The translations under genes and the position numbers were made by a program. 64,000 bases of DNA from positions 18,474 to 82,473 of the forward strand of contig JACCGJ010000240.1 in the NCBI GenBank assembly GCA_013407085.1, written 5' to 3'. This document shows, in pieces, positions 11,701 to 20,639 of this stretch (its first letter is position 1; every line of letters begins with the position of its first letter). The DNA comes from Atriophallophorus winterbourni (Eukaryota > Platyhelminthes > Trematoda > Plagiorchiida > Microphallidae). The notes beneath the pieces were generated by a model that saw only the letters and a list, made by a program, of their open reading frames with translations, had not been told where the DNA came from and did no database searches.

Positions 11701-14190
11701 GAAAATGGTGGTGAGACTCCAGTCTATTTCAGCATGCAGCTCAATACCTCTAGCCAATCAATTTAGCACGGTTAGCCGCACAGCACAAAGTACTGCACGT
11801 GTGAATTAAGATCGCGCTAAAATCACGTTGTGGTAAGCTTTTCTCAATCTTCTTTCCAAAGAAGTTTCGCTGATGATGTCATCTAGTTTGATGACGAAAC
11901 GTCTGCAATCAACCATTCGAGTGCATATAGGAAATGATCGATTTCTCAAAAATCCCACAAGTTCGCCGCAAAAAAATTTGCATAGGAGAGCACCAAAAAC
12001 GTGATGTTCAAACACAGGGTTTTAGTCATATGACACGTTGACAATCAAACACGCTATTGATGAACCTATAACAAAAAAGAAACTACAATCCATTCCAAAC
12101 ACTTACACTACACAACCGGTTGTTGGATGTTTGCCGACGTAAGATTACATTCGGAGAGCAGTGATATCACATGGTCTAAACGAAAAACTTCACGAACCCC
12201 AACTACAAGTAGTTTTACCGTCAAAGCAAACTGATTATGAAAAGTGAGAGCATTGTTATCCTTTAAACTAAGCCATTTTGAGTTACACACGGTAAAAAAC
12301 CCATTCAAAAAGGGATGGCTTAGCATCCATAATACATAGCCCCAACAGCGGAGTTTGTGCAAATTAGCTTTCTGAGCTAAGTCACTACTGCATGCTATAC
12401 TTCGAAACGACGTCAGGTAAGTCCAACGATGGCAGAATGAGAACAATTATGGAAAATATAGAATGATCTTACTTATTCATTTTTATAGATGCGTTTCCAG
12501 ATTCTTACAACAAAACCAATAGAATAATTGCCGTACGAAACTGACACTAAACATACACGACGAGCCTTTTTGATACCAAAGCCGGCGAAAGTTATCAAAT
12601 GTCACTGCTAGCGCTGCAGTTAGTTGGATAATATGACTATTAAAAACTAGCAGTGCATTATTTAGGTTTTGAAATCAAAGTGTAAGCTGTAGTACGGCGA
12701 AAAAACACGGAATGTGACGAAGATTCAAGAGTCCGTAGTTGTTAACAATGAATGTCTGGTTTATATACGATGAGCATTCGCGCTGTCATGTTAACTTTGA
12801 GTTAGGTGGTTTTGTGAAATAACCAATAATAATAAAGAATGAAGGTAAAGAGTGACGTTTAGAAAGTGAAATGCAAAAAACTAATTAAAAAACAAAATCC
12901 GAAGAACTTTCACTCTAATATTAATATACGACCAATGTAATTTGGCACATGAGCAATCCGGACCACAAGAGTTGAACTCGTGAATATCATGGCAAAAGGA
13001 TACTGTGAAAATTCTTTGTTTCAACAATGAAAATAGATGGCCTCAGAAAGCACCATTATTGGTCGCTAAGAATGCGCAATGGAGCAGTTTCGTTGTTTTA
13101 CTTTAGTATCAAGACGTTGCCAAAACCCGGTAGTTTACTGAATACAAAACTTGCGAGTTAAAACATAAACAATCAATCAAAAATTGTCAGTAATGTATGT
13201 ATGCATGAAAACACAAGCCTGGTTTAGCAGGCATCTCATTAAAGTGGCCAGTTAATTTAGCATGCATGGATGAAACTGCAAGTCTGGATACAAGCAAGGC
13301 ACTGCATAGTCAGAGACTGTGGGATAAAATACTGCCAGTGACCAGATTTAGATAGCAAAACGATGAAATGAAAAATGGCGTATAAGTAACTCGGCAATGT
13401 AGGTTCAACTAGTTTAGAGAGTCAATCAAGTATTTGCAATTTCGATTCGAAACTATAAAAAGAATATTACATTTCATTTAGGAGCCCAGATGATGAGATA
13501 ATTCACCAGACACAGGCTAGCCGATAAGCCCGACCACGTTTTGGTGTTTGAATCAGTATAAAAACGGTTACGATAATAACTAAGAGATGGTCTGGTATAA
13601 TACTAGAAAAGTGGCATGAAATGTCCAGAACAGGTTGTAAACTAGTTCGGCTGGACGAGAATAAAGACTTTCTAGATGTTTATCGTAACGAATTCACAAT
13701 AAACTCAAGCGGCAAAGCAAACTGACTAACGCAAAAAAAATGCTCACCGAGGTTTCTTTTTTAGCATTTGAAATTGATTCTTTGAGTGACGCCATTTCCG
13801 CAAGAAGTGACTGCTTCTCCTCATTCTGAGCTACAAGTCGCGAACACAAACGCCTTGTATAGTTGGCTCTAACATTCTCGGTGCTGGTAACCTGAAAATA
13901 AAAACCAAAAAACACATACGTTGCTTTCAAGTGATTTCACCAAAGATTCGACGCTTGTTGATGCATCCGGATCAACATTTTGCAAAGTTACTGATAGTGC
14001 CGAACAAAGTTCATCTTTCAACAGTACATTGGATTGGTTGACAGCATCTTCAATCAATGAAAATTAGCTGAAAAAACTAACCCAGAGACTTGCTGAATAG
14101 ATCAACGAGGACTGCGAGGCGATCAAGTAAGATTTGCTGAGAATTTGTACATTCTTCGTCAACAACAACGAAATCATCTTTCGGATCCAT
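2606..14190 (-). CDS. seven-exon gene for an uncharacterised coiled-coil protein (5' part)
   Basis: Seven exons join in frame: 14190-14082, 14047-13920, 13891-13748, 11309-11242, 8490-8351, 6987-6947 and 2797-2606, together 822 nt or 274 codons. Every junction has GT...AG ends and the phases match (1, 0, 0, 2, 1, 0). The start is the ATG at 14190, giving MDPKDDFVVVDEE. Residues about 37-200 are rich in Leu, Glu, Lys and Gln with heptad-like spacing (LVAQNEEKQSLLAEM; RQRLLELQLDKEVDQ), which suggests coiled coil. Residues 211-274 are different: a helical stretch (RIRHLIQDIGETFE), then a Pro/Ser-rich segment. No signal peptide or membrane segment is visible. The family was not recognised. The first two introns are 34 and 28 nt; the later ones are kilobases long and loaded with SINE and RTE debris. 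The gene must continue below 2606, since exon 7 ends at a splice donor and has no stop. Confidence 0.7.
2854..3081 (-). repeat. SINE-1, full-length copy with target-site duplication
   Basis: The 228-bp copy is bounded by the direct repeat CCTAGAATAAGG (2842-2853 and 3082-3093). Read on the minus strand, it starts ATGTGCAATCGTGCAGC and ends in ATACC units. A box A-like TAGCCCACGTG and a box B-like GGATCAGGC lie 28 nt apart. It sits in intron 6 of the coiled-coil gene. Confidence 0.85.
3094..4919. other. intronic sequence, nothing recognised
   Basis: 1.8 kb of AT-rich DNA inside the long last visible intron of the coiled-coil gene. It has no ORF with a recognisable domain and no match to the other repeats here. 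Confidence 0.5.
4920..5035 (-). repeat. SINE-1 short copy at the left edge of the gap
   Basis: A 116-bp copy between the direct repeats GAAGACAGAAG (4909-4919 and 5036-5046). Relative to the full-length copy it lacks about 110 bp of the sense 5' half, as 5' truncation during retrotransposition would leave. Confidence 0.8.
5073..6072. other. assembly gap of exactly 1000 N
   Basis: A run of N whose round size suggests a placeholder rather than a measured length. The sequences on both sides are near copies of each other (see findings). Confidence 1.
6101..6337 (-). repeat. two SINE-1 copies in tandem, right edge of the gap
   Basis: Two short SINE-1 units (about 6101-6222 and 6228-6337) share the left flank ATGAAGACAGAAG (to 6100) and the right flank GAGACAGAAGACC (from 6338). 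The left contig has a single unit between the same flanks. Confidence 0.8.
6600..6830 (-). mobile_element. RTE-like element, 3' untranslated end
   Basis: Read on the minus strand it shares the cysteine-poor 3' tail seen at 54480-54790: CACTTGTTTGATTCGAGGTG, GGCACCTC, then GGTCGAACCCG, the ACCGGTGTAATGCTG block and an ending in GATGATGATGC. No coding part remains. Confidence 0.6.
6947..6987 (-). CDS. coiled-coil gene exon 6 (41-nt small exon)
   Basis: The acceptor is CAGCTGCAG and the donor GTGAGT. With the base carried from exon 5 it gives IETRRNLAVQTTER, ending in phase 0. It is short, so the call rests on the splice sites and on the phase fit to both neighbours. Confidence 0.5.
7340..7830 (-). 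mobile_element. RTE-like element, reverse transcriptase C-terminus and 3' end
   Basis: The minus strand keeps the RTE C-terminal block in broken frames: QTITWH, then FGAVRLP, LRWLVTLQDVS and HDALQCWC, followed by the 3' region shared with 54480-54790. The residues correspond to the post-RT segment that usually reads LPGWGPRD...W..TL.DMA. It is 5'-truncated and lies in intron 5 of the coiled-coil gene. Confidence 0.65.
8351..8490 (-). CDS. coiled-coil gene exon 5
   Basis: The acceptor is CACATTAG and the donor GTACGT. The exon starts by completing the Gly codon split by intron 4 and encodes SESSSVPVEEVKVE through DQAISVT plus one base. The longer open frame around it (8121-8879) is read-through into introns. 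Confidence 0.75.
8491..9545. other. intronic sequence, nothing recognised
   Basis: Part of intron 4 of the coiled-coil gene. Short ORFs only, none with a motif. Confidence 0.5.
9550..9640 (-). repeat. SINE-1 fragment
   Basis: A diverged core (ACACAAGCCAGGATCCAG to GCCTAGGCCTAAG), followed by an ATC run at 9642-9655. Confidence 0.65.
9985..10830 (+). pseudogene. RTE-like reverse transcriptase, C-terminal fragment
   Basis: The frame that opens before 10065 carries typical RTE thumb and connection signatures: LGLRINTRKTKY, then NTFRYLGSSV, YRAAIRPVLTYGCETW, and after a stop RRILNVRWDERV, RHRLRLFGHIFRR and MTHVGPDLA. Stops at 10418 and later show it is dead. The copy ends with GTCGCACAAAAGTAAAGTAAGTAAG, a short AAGT-type tail, so the 3' end is probably authentic. 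It is 5'-truncated, lacking endonuclease and RT palm, and lies inside intron 4 of the coiled-coil gene, in the opposite orientation. Confidence 0.8.
11242..11309 (-). CDS. coiled-coil gene exon 4
   Basis: The acceptor is CTTTTACAG. The exon encodes DELNKVSTELHGIF to ALRALEN plus two bases of a Gly codon, and the donor is GTAAGT. Its phase fits exons 3 and 5 exactly. Confidence 0.7.
11579..11803 (-). repeat. SINE-1, near full-length copy
   Basis: It begins with TATGGTATGGTATG (tail complement), contains the core and continues through AGACTCCAGTCTATTTCAGC and TTAGCCGCACAGCAC. It therefore includes the sense 5' half, like the copies at 2854 and 48357. No clear flanking duplication was seen. Confidence 0.75.
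12108..12446 (-). pseudogene. RTE-like reverse transcriptase C-terminal fragment
   Basis: A 112-codon open frame contains LHKLRCWGYVLWM, then CNSKWLSL, KLLVVGVREVF. This is the weakly conserved form of the RTE segment that normally reads HRLRWLGHVLRM...NSEWR...VGATRLPG (compare 49866-50055). It is strongly diverged but still open. It lies in intron 3 of the coiled-coil gene and has the same orientation as that gene. Similarity was judged by eye only. Confidence 0.5.
12480..13190. other. intronic sequence, nothing recognised
   Basis: AT-rich DNA in intron 3 of the coiled-coil gene with no ORF of note and no repeat match. Confidence 0.5.
13195..13350 (-). repeat. degenerate SINE-1 remnants
   Basis: Two interrupted pieces: ATGAAAACACAAGCCTGG at 13203, and ATGAAACTGCAAGTCTGG followed by CACTGCATAGTCAGAGACTG at 13269-13320. 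Confidence 0.55.
13748..13891 (-). CDS. coiled-coil gene exon 3
   Basis: It encodes residues 80-127 with Glu/Lys/Leu heptad-like spacing (NEEKQSLLAEMASLKES), followed by the donor GTGAGC. It is phase 0 at both ends. Confidence 0.75.
13920..14047 (-). CDS. coiled-coil gene exon 2
   Basis: It encodes residues 37-79 (DAVNQSNVLLKDEL... to SLESN). The donor is GTATGT and the acceptor side is TTGAAG. The intron after it (13919-13892) is only 28 nt and ends TTTTCAG. Confidence 0.75.
14082..14190 (-). CDS. coiled-coil gene exon 1
   Basis: It begins at the ATG and encodes 36 codons plus one base, ending ...LFSKSL before a GTTAG donor. The terminal G joins AT of exon 2 to make Asp. The 34-nt intron that follows ends in TTGAAG. 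Confidence 0.75.
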
Positions 14191-14235
14191 TGCAAAATAT
14201 ATGAAAATAGGTTCAAACCCCCGCTTTGACCTACA

Positions 14236-14435
14236 AAATTCAGTTCAGTTGAGTTCAGTTTGCACAGGACTGTATGCGTCTAACGAGCCAATCGAGCGTC
14301 CAGATTTCTTTCGGTGGTATGACACAGAAGAGCGTCCACTACTTCAAACAATATCTTCACTAATATCTTCTGGTATGAGAGTAATCTGGAATGCAACAGA
14401 AAAACTCCCCTCACCAATAGGTGAGGAGAAACATT
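14236..14435 (-). repeat. SINE-2 copy just upstream of the coiled-coil gene start
   Basis: The plus strand reads TTCAG repeats, then TTTGCACAGGACTG, CGAGCCAATCGAGCGTCCAG and finally the hairpin CCCCTCACCAATAGGTGAGGAG. In sense (minus) orientation this is hairpin, body and (CTGAA)n tail. It lies 46 bp upstream of the ATG at 14190, within the likely promoter or 5' UTR. Confidence 0.75.
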
Positions 14436-14469
14436 AGGGCGTTCCAAAGACAACATGAGGATCATACCA

Positions 14470-14620
14470 ACTATTCCCTTACGGATAAAAATTAGGAAAT
14501 AATGAAGGCCACACAGAGTCGAGTCTATTCTTGAAACCCCCTACCGAAGTAGAACAAACAACTTCTTTAGGAAGTCGATTCCAGTAATTTACTACCCTCT
14601 CACTAAAGAAAATGTTTACT
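14470..14620 (-). mobile_element. CR1-like C-terminal scrap
   Basis: The minus strand encodes FFSERVVNYWNRLPKEVV then CSTSVG, the conserved CR1/jockey C-terminal 'F..RV..WN.LP' block. The same family occurs at 27160-27470. Confidence 0.6.
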
Positions 14621-14621
14621 T

Positions 14622-14906
14622 TCAGTTCAGTTCAGTTTACTCAGTTCAGTTCAGTTCAGTTTAGTTGCACAGGACAGTGAGTAGCGAACGAGCCAATCGA
14701 GCGTCCAGAATTTCTTTCGGTGGAAAGCTGCTGAGAAGCAACCACCACTGCCAAAGCGTTTATTTTTATTGTGATTTGGATATTCGCGACGATCGCGATG
14801 CCAAGCGATTATCCGGGTTATATTTAGGAAGCACCACGTTATGAATGATGCTGGAAAGATAAGAATACATTTCTCTTCACCAGTACGGTGAGAGGTCAGC
14901 TAAAGA
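14622..14906 (-). repeat. SINE-2 full-length copy
   Basis: The tail complement (TTCAG)n at 14622-14675 is followed by TGCACAGGACAGTGAG, GAGCCAATCGAGCGTCCAG, the central AT-rich part and the hairpin CTTCACCAGTACGGTGAGAGG. About 285 bp including the tail. Confidence 0.8.
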
Positions 14907-14996
14907 AGAGTTGTGTATTAAACAAACAGAACTTTAGCATTTACTTACTTACCAAACAACGCTAAAAATGGTGAACAACCTAATCTTGCATAAAAA

Positions 14997-17775
14997 TTAG
15001 TGGGAGAATTCCGGAAAAAGCTTACCCCAGATGCGGTCCAAACCCTGCTTGAAACTTGCGACAGAACTGCATGATATAAGTTCTTCTGGAAGCCGGTTCC
15101 AGAAATTTTCCACCCTGAGGCTGAAAAAGGTTTTCCTGGAGTCTAGTCTACGTCGCTCCTTAGCAAGTTTAAGTGAATGACCCCGGGTGCCCAGCTCAGA
15201 ACTTAAGACAAAGAAGTCGGTCATGATAACGCCACTTAACCCCTTCAACATCTTGAAAGTTTCAATTAAGTCACCTCTCAAACGACGGCGCGTAAGTGAA
15301 AAAAGATCTAGGGACTTCAGGCGTGCAGCGTAAGGTTTCCATCGCTGACCCTCAATCATGCGAGTTGCGAGACGCTGTACGCTTTCGTGTTGAACGATAT
15401 CCTTCTTGTAGTAAGGAAACCACGCCTGGACACAATATTCTAAATGCGGCCGAACTAATGCTTTGTAAATGGGCAGGAATGCATCGGGTCTTCTGCTGGA
15501 TAACACGGATCTTAGCCGAAAGAGAACTTTGCGAGCACGTTGAGCTGCAGCGGCGCATTGGTACTCCCATTTGAAGTCAGTCCTAACTAGTACTCCTAAA
15601 TCCTTAACACGCTGTGTGGCGCTAACAGTGAGAGAATTGCCCGACACCTGAACTGAAATCTTATCAACCAGTGCTGACAAGAGTTGGCTCTTATTGAGGT
15701 TCAGTGGGAGTTCCCACTGGTGTGACCAGTTTATGACCCGTTCAAGGTCGTGCATCAAGGTATCTTCGTCCGTTTATCCGATGAATTTCACATCATCCGC
15801 AAAAATGAAGCATGGGCACTTCAATGCAGAGGACAAGTCATCGATGAAAATCAGGAATAGAAGAGGACCAAGTACCGAACCTTGGGGTACACCACTGATC
15901 ACGTCGGTTCCATTCGACAGCGTAGTTCCTACCCTGACTCGGAATGTCCTACCTGTTAGGAAGGCCTTTATCCAAGCAAGTAGACTACCCCGAATTCCTT
16001 TTGCTGCTAGCTTAATCTCTAGAAGGCGGTGGTTGACGGAATCAAAAGCCTTGCTGAAGTCGAGGTTCAGGGCTTCGACAGGCTTTCCTTCATCCATCCT
16101 TTTAGTGGCAGTATTGAGAAAACTAAGAAGGTTTGTCAGGCAGGATCTACCCTTGAGAAATCCATGCTGAGTTACACTCAGTAGGAAATGCCGACAAAGA
16201 TGTTGACAGATTTTGTCACGCAGCAGTTTTTCCATTACTTTCGAGACGATGCTAGTCAGGCTGACAGGTCTATAGTTACCAACCGTTGAGCTGCAACCAC
16301 CCTTGTGTATTGGCACTATTATAGCTTCTTTCCACTCACTAGGAACCACTCTCATGTTCAAGCATGAATTGAAGAGCTTGCATAAGGGTTCTGTAAGCAC
16401 TGGGGCAAGATTCTTTAGCATAATCGAGTGGATACCGTCTGGTCCCTCAGCTTCGTTGACGCGAACATGGATAAATGCTTCATACACCTCGGATTCCATA
16501 AAGGACAACTTATCTAGTGCAGGAGCAACAGGTAGTAGATTAAACGAGCTTGATGGAGCAAATAAAGAATTATCACGTATCTGAACGCCACTGAAGAATC
16601 TAGAGAAGGCAGTCGCCTTAGACAGGTCGGTATCGGCTAATTTTCCGTCCTCCAGATTTAAATCTCGAATGTTTTTCCTGGTTCTTCCTCTCGATTGAGC
16701 GTAGCTATAAAATCTTTTGGAATTAGATTTAGCATCCCTAGCTAAGGATAACTCAAACTCCTGTTTGAGCAAACGCTGTATTTTAACACAAGCGTTCCGA
16801 GCGGTTTTGTATCGGACCCAAGAACCAGATGTGAGAGATAGCTTATATTGCCGCCATGAACGGTCTCGTTTACGGGTAGACCGACGAACTTGAGGAGTCC
16901 ACCAGGGCGGCCTATGATGCTTTTTCACTACTTGCAGCGGAGCATGCTTGTCTTGTAACTCCTTAAAATACTCCCAAATTCTATCCCAGTTTTCACTTAC
17001 ATTAAAATCGTTAGAGAACTAAAAGGAAGATTTTGAAGTCTGTAGAAGAAAGTCCCGGTGTACAAGCCTGAAATTTCGTCTAGGGCGAGAAGTAGGTTTG
17101 TGAAACCGCAGTACCGCTTCGAAGCTTATCATTACGTGATCGCTTTTGCCGAGCGGTGGTAGGTATTTTAAAAATCTAACGGCTTCGAGCTGGGACGACA
17201 ATACTAGGTCGAGAGTGGATGGAGTACATGCATTACGAAACCTCGTAAGATCACTCGCATGCTGATGCAGCGCATGATCATGGAGCCCTTCGATAAACAT
17301 TTCGGATTGCTTGGTGACTAAACCTACAGGGACGGCCCAATTTATGTCTGGGAGGTTGAAATCACCTAAGATGAGTACGCTGGGACCTGATTAAAAACCT
17401 GTCGAGCGTTTCAATCAGCTGTGTAATCTCCTGCTGGGCTGCCCTGGGTGTGACGTAGACACAAGCAATTGCAAGGGCTGACTTGTAGCAAGTCAGGATA
17501 CTCGTAAGAAGTTGGACGTTTTCACTGGTTAGGGATATACCCGTTCCTGTATTGTGCAAGCCATACTCTAGGAGGAGTGCAACGCAACCGCCTCTCCTGT
17601 CGCCAGGTCTATCGCATCTAATGACGAGATACTGCTCGCTGATGTTTATTGGCACATCGTCAAGCGCGGACAGCCAGGTCTCAGAAAGCGCTATACCCCG
17701 GGGGTGCAACTCAGCCACACGAACAGAGAGGCCAGCCCACTTTTTCCTTATGCTGCACACATTAGCGTACAGCAC
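14997..17775 (-). pseudogene. CR1-like ORF2 (endonuclease-reverse transcriptase), copy A
   Basis: Minus strand, about 920 codons. The N-terminal APE-type endonuclease starts LYANVCSIRKKW, with ALSETWLSA and DRPGDRRGGCVALL; a frameshift near 17385 precedes LGDFNLPDINW, and GKSDHVMISFE follows. The RT begins near 16560 (NEAEGPDGIHSIMLK, VGNYRPVSLTS, HGFLKGRSCLTNLL, LDFSKAFDSVNH, GVPQGSVLGPLLF) and contains the catalytic FADDVKF at about 15785. A C-terminal YKALVRPHLEYCVQAW block and FFSLRVENFWNRLPEEL close the protein. It is broken by the frameshift, a TAG at 17019-17021 and a TAA just after FADDVKFIG (15774-15776). The element class is certain; the clade name CR1 rests on domain order and motif style. 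Confidence 0.85.
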
Positions 17776-17908
17776 TGAGGCGCTGGTTCTGCGTGCTTCT
17801 AAAACTAATTTTGCATGGCCCTCGGTCGAATCACCCGAGGGAGGTGCACGATTTTTGGCGTGCTACTTAAAGCAGGAGTATCTCGTTCAACAACCTCTTG
17901 CATGGATG

Positions 17909-18493
17909 TTACGACCGTTTACTGAGGATTGAGGCCGCCTCTATCGAAGAGCAACAACTAGAGAAATTTGTTTGGCTCCCATCTTCATTTTCGATGAGCG
18001 CGTCAACGTCGTATAATCCGGACAGCCAGACTCGTAGCGATGAGCTTTTCGGTAAGATCGTAACGGATTCACTAGCGCTACGGTTTGCATCAGGCTTACG
18101 GATAGCAGATGTCCTTAAAGCGAGGTTTCTCCTATTTGGAGCAAAAGGGTTTTGTCTAATATGAGATGGAGTGTTGTCTGGCTTTACCTGAAGCTTGTCT
18201 AGAGTTGTTGTGGCGATGTATTCAGCCCTAGACAATAACGCATCCTGATCCGTCTGGTATTTGAATTTCACCAGTATTGGCCTAGGGCGGTTATCCATCT
18301 TTCATCTCCCTACACGGTGGACTCGCATCGTGGGAGTAGAAGGCTTCAGACCTACCATCCGGATAAGATCGCTGATACATATGCGATCAAAATCTCTTCG
18401 ACTTTTTGATTCCCTAAAAACTAGAACATTTCGGGTTCTAGTTTTTGAAGAATAATAAGAATTGCGGTTCAGTGACTCAAATGGCTTACGCAA
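17909..18493 (-). pseudogene. CR1-like ORF1 (nucleic-acid chaperone-like), copy A
   Basis: The frame encodes a segment with the charged ESKSRRDFDR, then LIRMVGLKPST and VHRVGR, an in-frame TGA where copy B has Trp, then MDNRPRPILVKFKYQTDQ and a Ser-rich C-terminus. This is the ORF1 type found in many CR1-like elements, with an esterase-free RNA-binding-like core. The function is inferred from position upstream of ORF2. Confidence 0.65.
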
Positions 18494-18816
18494 ACAGTTT
18501 AATTCCTGGATAATTTTATCCAGCTCGGGTGGGCCAACAACATTTCCATGTTTCGTTCGTTGAGTAGGGGCTTTACTGTGGTTGATAATTTTTTTTCGAA
18601 GTTTTGGCTACGTTTACCACCTTCGGAGAGGAAGCTTGCTTTGAAGGACTAGGTAACTGGATAGCTACGTCTACGTTCTCAGGGGATGCAATTTTTCCGC
18701 CTTTTTGTTTGCACGCTTTCTTCAATTTCTGGCTCTATTTACCACCTTAGGAGAGGTAGCTTGCTTGAAAGAACGTTGCAGCCGGCTAGATTTGCGCGCT
18801 ATCCCGTTGCCTGCTG

Positions 18817-19445
18817 TAGTCTCCGATACTGGCCCTTGCTCCCTCCGCATACGACTGATTCTTCTATATGAACCGAAAGCCCAACTGGCGAACAGTTTTT
18901 GGTTTCCCTATTTCCGACAATTCTTCGACTTTCTGGATCTTACAACCGGCCCAAACTTCATGCAATTTAAACCACAATCTCTCCTCATCCCCTCCATTTT
19001 CTATTTTTTTTTTCAATTCAACTTCGGTTTTTTATATACTGTTCTTCAATCACATCCACGAACATTCCGAAGCAGTCTATTTATATATTCATAAAAGAAC
19101 TTTCTTTATTTCATAAATTTATTTTTACTGTGACAATTAAATCTTCATGCACACCATTTCTTTAATAAATTTTTTCTTTTATTTTCTTTCTTTTCAATCT
19201 CTGCTCCAGAATCTATCGGATCTCTCCATTTGCTTAATTTGATGAAATCTAGATGAATCTTTATTACTGTGTGACATTGCGCGAAAAAATTAACTTTCTT
19301 ACCATTGTAAATTTACCATCCTTTATTAAACGGAAAAATATTCAAAAATTCCGCTTGATAAGGTCATTTTTACAATTTATTTATTTTGTACACATTGATA
19401 ACCTGATCATGTTTTGCATGCCTTGGTTTACCAAGAATATAGTAA
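18817..19445 (-). repeat. CR1 copy A 5' region, duplicated at 22816
   Basis: About 630 bp match 22816-23455 closely, from GTCTCCGATACTGG to the shared GGTTTACCAAGAATAT. The sequence is AT-rich and mostly non-coding (5' leader). Confidence 0.65.
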
Positions 19446-19675
19446 TATTATTATAACTGCCGTTGAGGCAGGTATTTTTTGAACTCATATCTATCGGTAA
19501 AAGTTATGAGTGATGATAGTTCACTAGAAAATACAAGCTGATTTTATTACTGGCGTAATTAATCAGAAAAATATCAATAATATAATAAAATAGTTATTAA
19601 AATTTACTGCAAATTAAAGGAATGGCAAACATTCGTAATGATATTTATCGGAGCGTGGGAAATACAACCAAGTCG

Positions 19676-19855
19676 ATCAGTTCAGTTTGCACAGGACAGT
19701 ATTTGGCTAACGAGCCAATCGAGCGTCCAGAATTTCTTCCGGTGAAAAGCTGCAGAGAAGCATCCACAACTGCCAAAACGTTTTTTTCTTTTTGTCTATT
19801 TGAAATCTTCGATGAACACGATGCCAAGAGATTATCCGGATTGTATTTAAGGAGT
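19676..19855 (-). repeat. SINE-2 copy, 5'-truncated
   Basis: Plus strand: CAGTTCAGTTTGCACAGGAC, GCTAACGAGCCAATCGAGCG, the central part ending GATTATCCGGATTG; the hairpin is missing. The next copy follows immediately. Confidence 0.75.
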
Positions 19856-20044
19856 TCAGTTCAGTTCAGTTCAGTTTGCACAGGACTGTATGTGGCTAAC
19901 GAGCGAATTGAGCGTCCAGATTTCTTCCGATGGTATGCCACAGAAGAGCGTCCACCACTTCAAACAATATCTGCACAAATATCTTCTGGTATGAATGTAA
20001 TCTGGAATGCAACAGAAAGACTCCCTTCACCAATGGGTGAAGGG
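19856..20044 (-). repeat. SINE-2 copy abutting the U6 fragment
   Basis: Plus strand: four TTCAG units, TTTGCACAGGACTG, a body like the copy at 14236 and the hairpin CCCTTCACCAATGGGTGAAGGG. The U6 piece begins directly after the hairpin. Confidence 0.8.
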
Positions 20045-20045
20045 T

Positions 20046-20053
20046 ACATATAT

Positions 20054-20085
<32 letters not shown>

Positions 20086-20087
20086 GG
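20046..20087 (+). pseudogene. U6 snRNA fragment (retropseudogene)
   Basis: 42 nt match the central part of U6 snRNA almost perfectly. They include the TTAAAATTGGAACGATACAG segment, the ACAGAGA box (20070-20076) and the AGC triad (20081-20083). Both ends of U6 are missing: the 5' stem-loop and everything after AGCATGG. U6 is highly conserved across eukaryotes, so recognition is reliable. It cannot be a functional gene. Confidence 0.88.
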
Positions 20088-20150
20088 GAGCACCGCGTTA
20101 TGACCGATGTTAGAAAATGGAAAAGCAGTTTCTGTTCACCAGCTCTTCTC
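20088..20150 (-). repeat. SINE-2 5' part on the far side of U6
   Basis: Plus strand: GAGCACCGCGTTATGACCGA, TTAGAAAATGGAAAAGCAGTTTC, TTCACCAGCTC. This is the sense 5' end of SINE-2 (box around GCATCG...ACGCGGTGCT). Confidence 0.7.
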
Positions 20151-20154
20151 TTCT

Positions 20155-20405
20155 TCAGTTCAGTTTATTTATCACAGGACTGTAAATGGCTATTAAGCCA
20201 ATCGAGCGTCTAGAATTTCGGACGGTTAAAAGCTTCTAATGAGCGCTCACCACTTACAAATTTGGTTCTTTGTTCTTAGATATTCTCGTAGTATGATATG
20301 ATACGTCAGGTGTTTCCAAGGCCGTCCTTCGGTCTCAGGTATTTGTAGTCGCGACTAAGACTAACGGAAAAGGTATCTCTTCACTAAGCCGGTGAGAGGT
20401 TAGCT
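20155..20405 (-). repeat. SINE-2 diverged copy
   Basis: Plus strand: TTCAGTTCAGTTTATTTATC, ACAGGACTGTAAATGGC, AAGCCAATCGAGCGTCTAG, ending in the hairpin CTTCACTAAGCCGGTGAGAGG. Confidence 0.7.
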
Positions 20406-20639
20406 GAGGAATTATTTGGGCGTACATGACATTTAAAATGAGACATTATATAATTGGATTTTTGTGCATTTTTATTCGTGATAACAACCGTTTAAATTTA
20501 AAATGAACAACATTTATATTTGAATTCTATCGAAAAGTGACCCGCTTTTATGGAAAGTAGTCAAGAAAAATCTCATGCAACGAGGTATGCAATTAGCAGT
20601 TCTTTTCTCTTTCTTCCTTATCGAAAGCAGATGTTATAA

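Larger units (their letters stand above)
14940..19445 (-). mobile_element. CR1-like non-LTR retrotransposon (copy A), near full length
   Basis: A single element on the minus strand: 5' region about 19445-18500, ORF1 about 18493-17909, ORF2 17775-14997. It is closely related to copy B at 36250-40550, from which the intended reading frames can be judged. It lies upstream of the coiled-coil gene in the same orientation. Only a few stops and one frameshift separate it from an intact copy, so it is a fairly recent insertion. The 5' boundary is set by a second copy of the same 5' sequence at 22816-23455. Confidence 0.75.

Noticed and set aside
14236..20405. CRISPR-like array from repeated CAGTT and GAGCCAATCGAGCG motifs
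   Set aside because: The repeats are dispersed SINE-2 copies with long uneven spacing in a eukaryotic genome.
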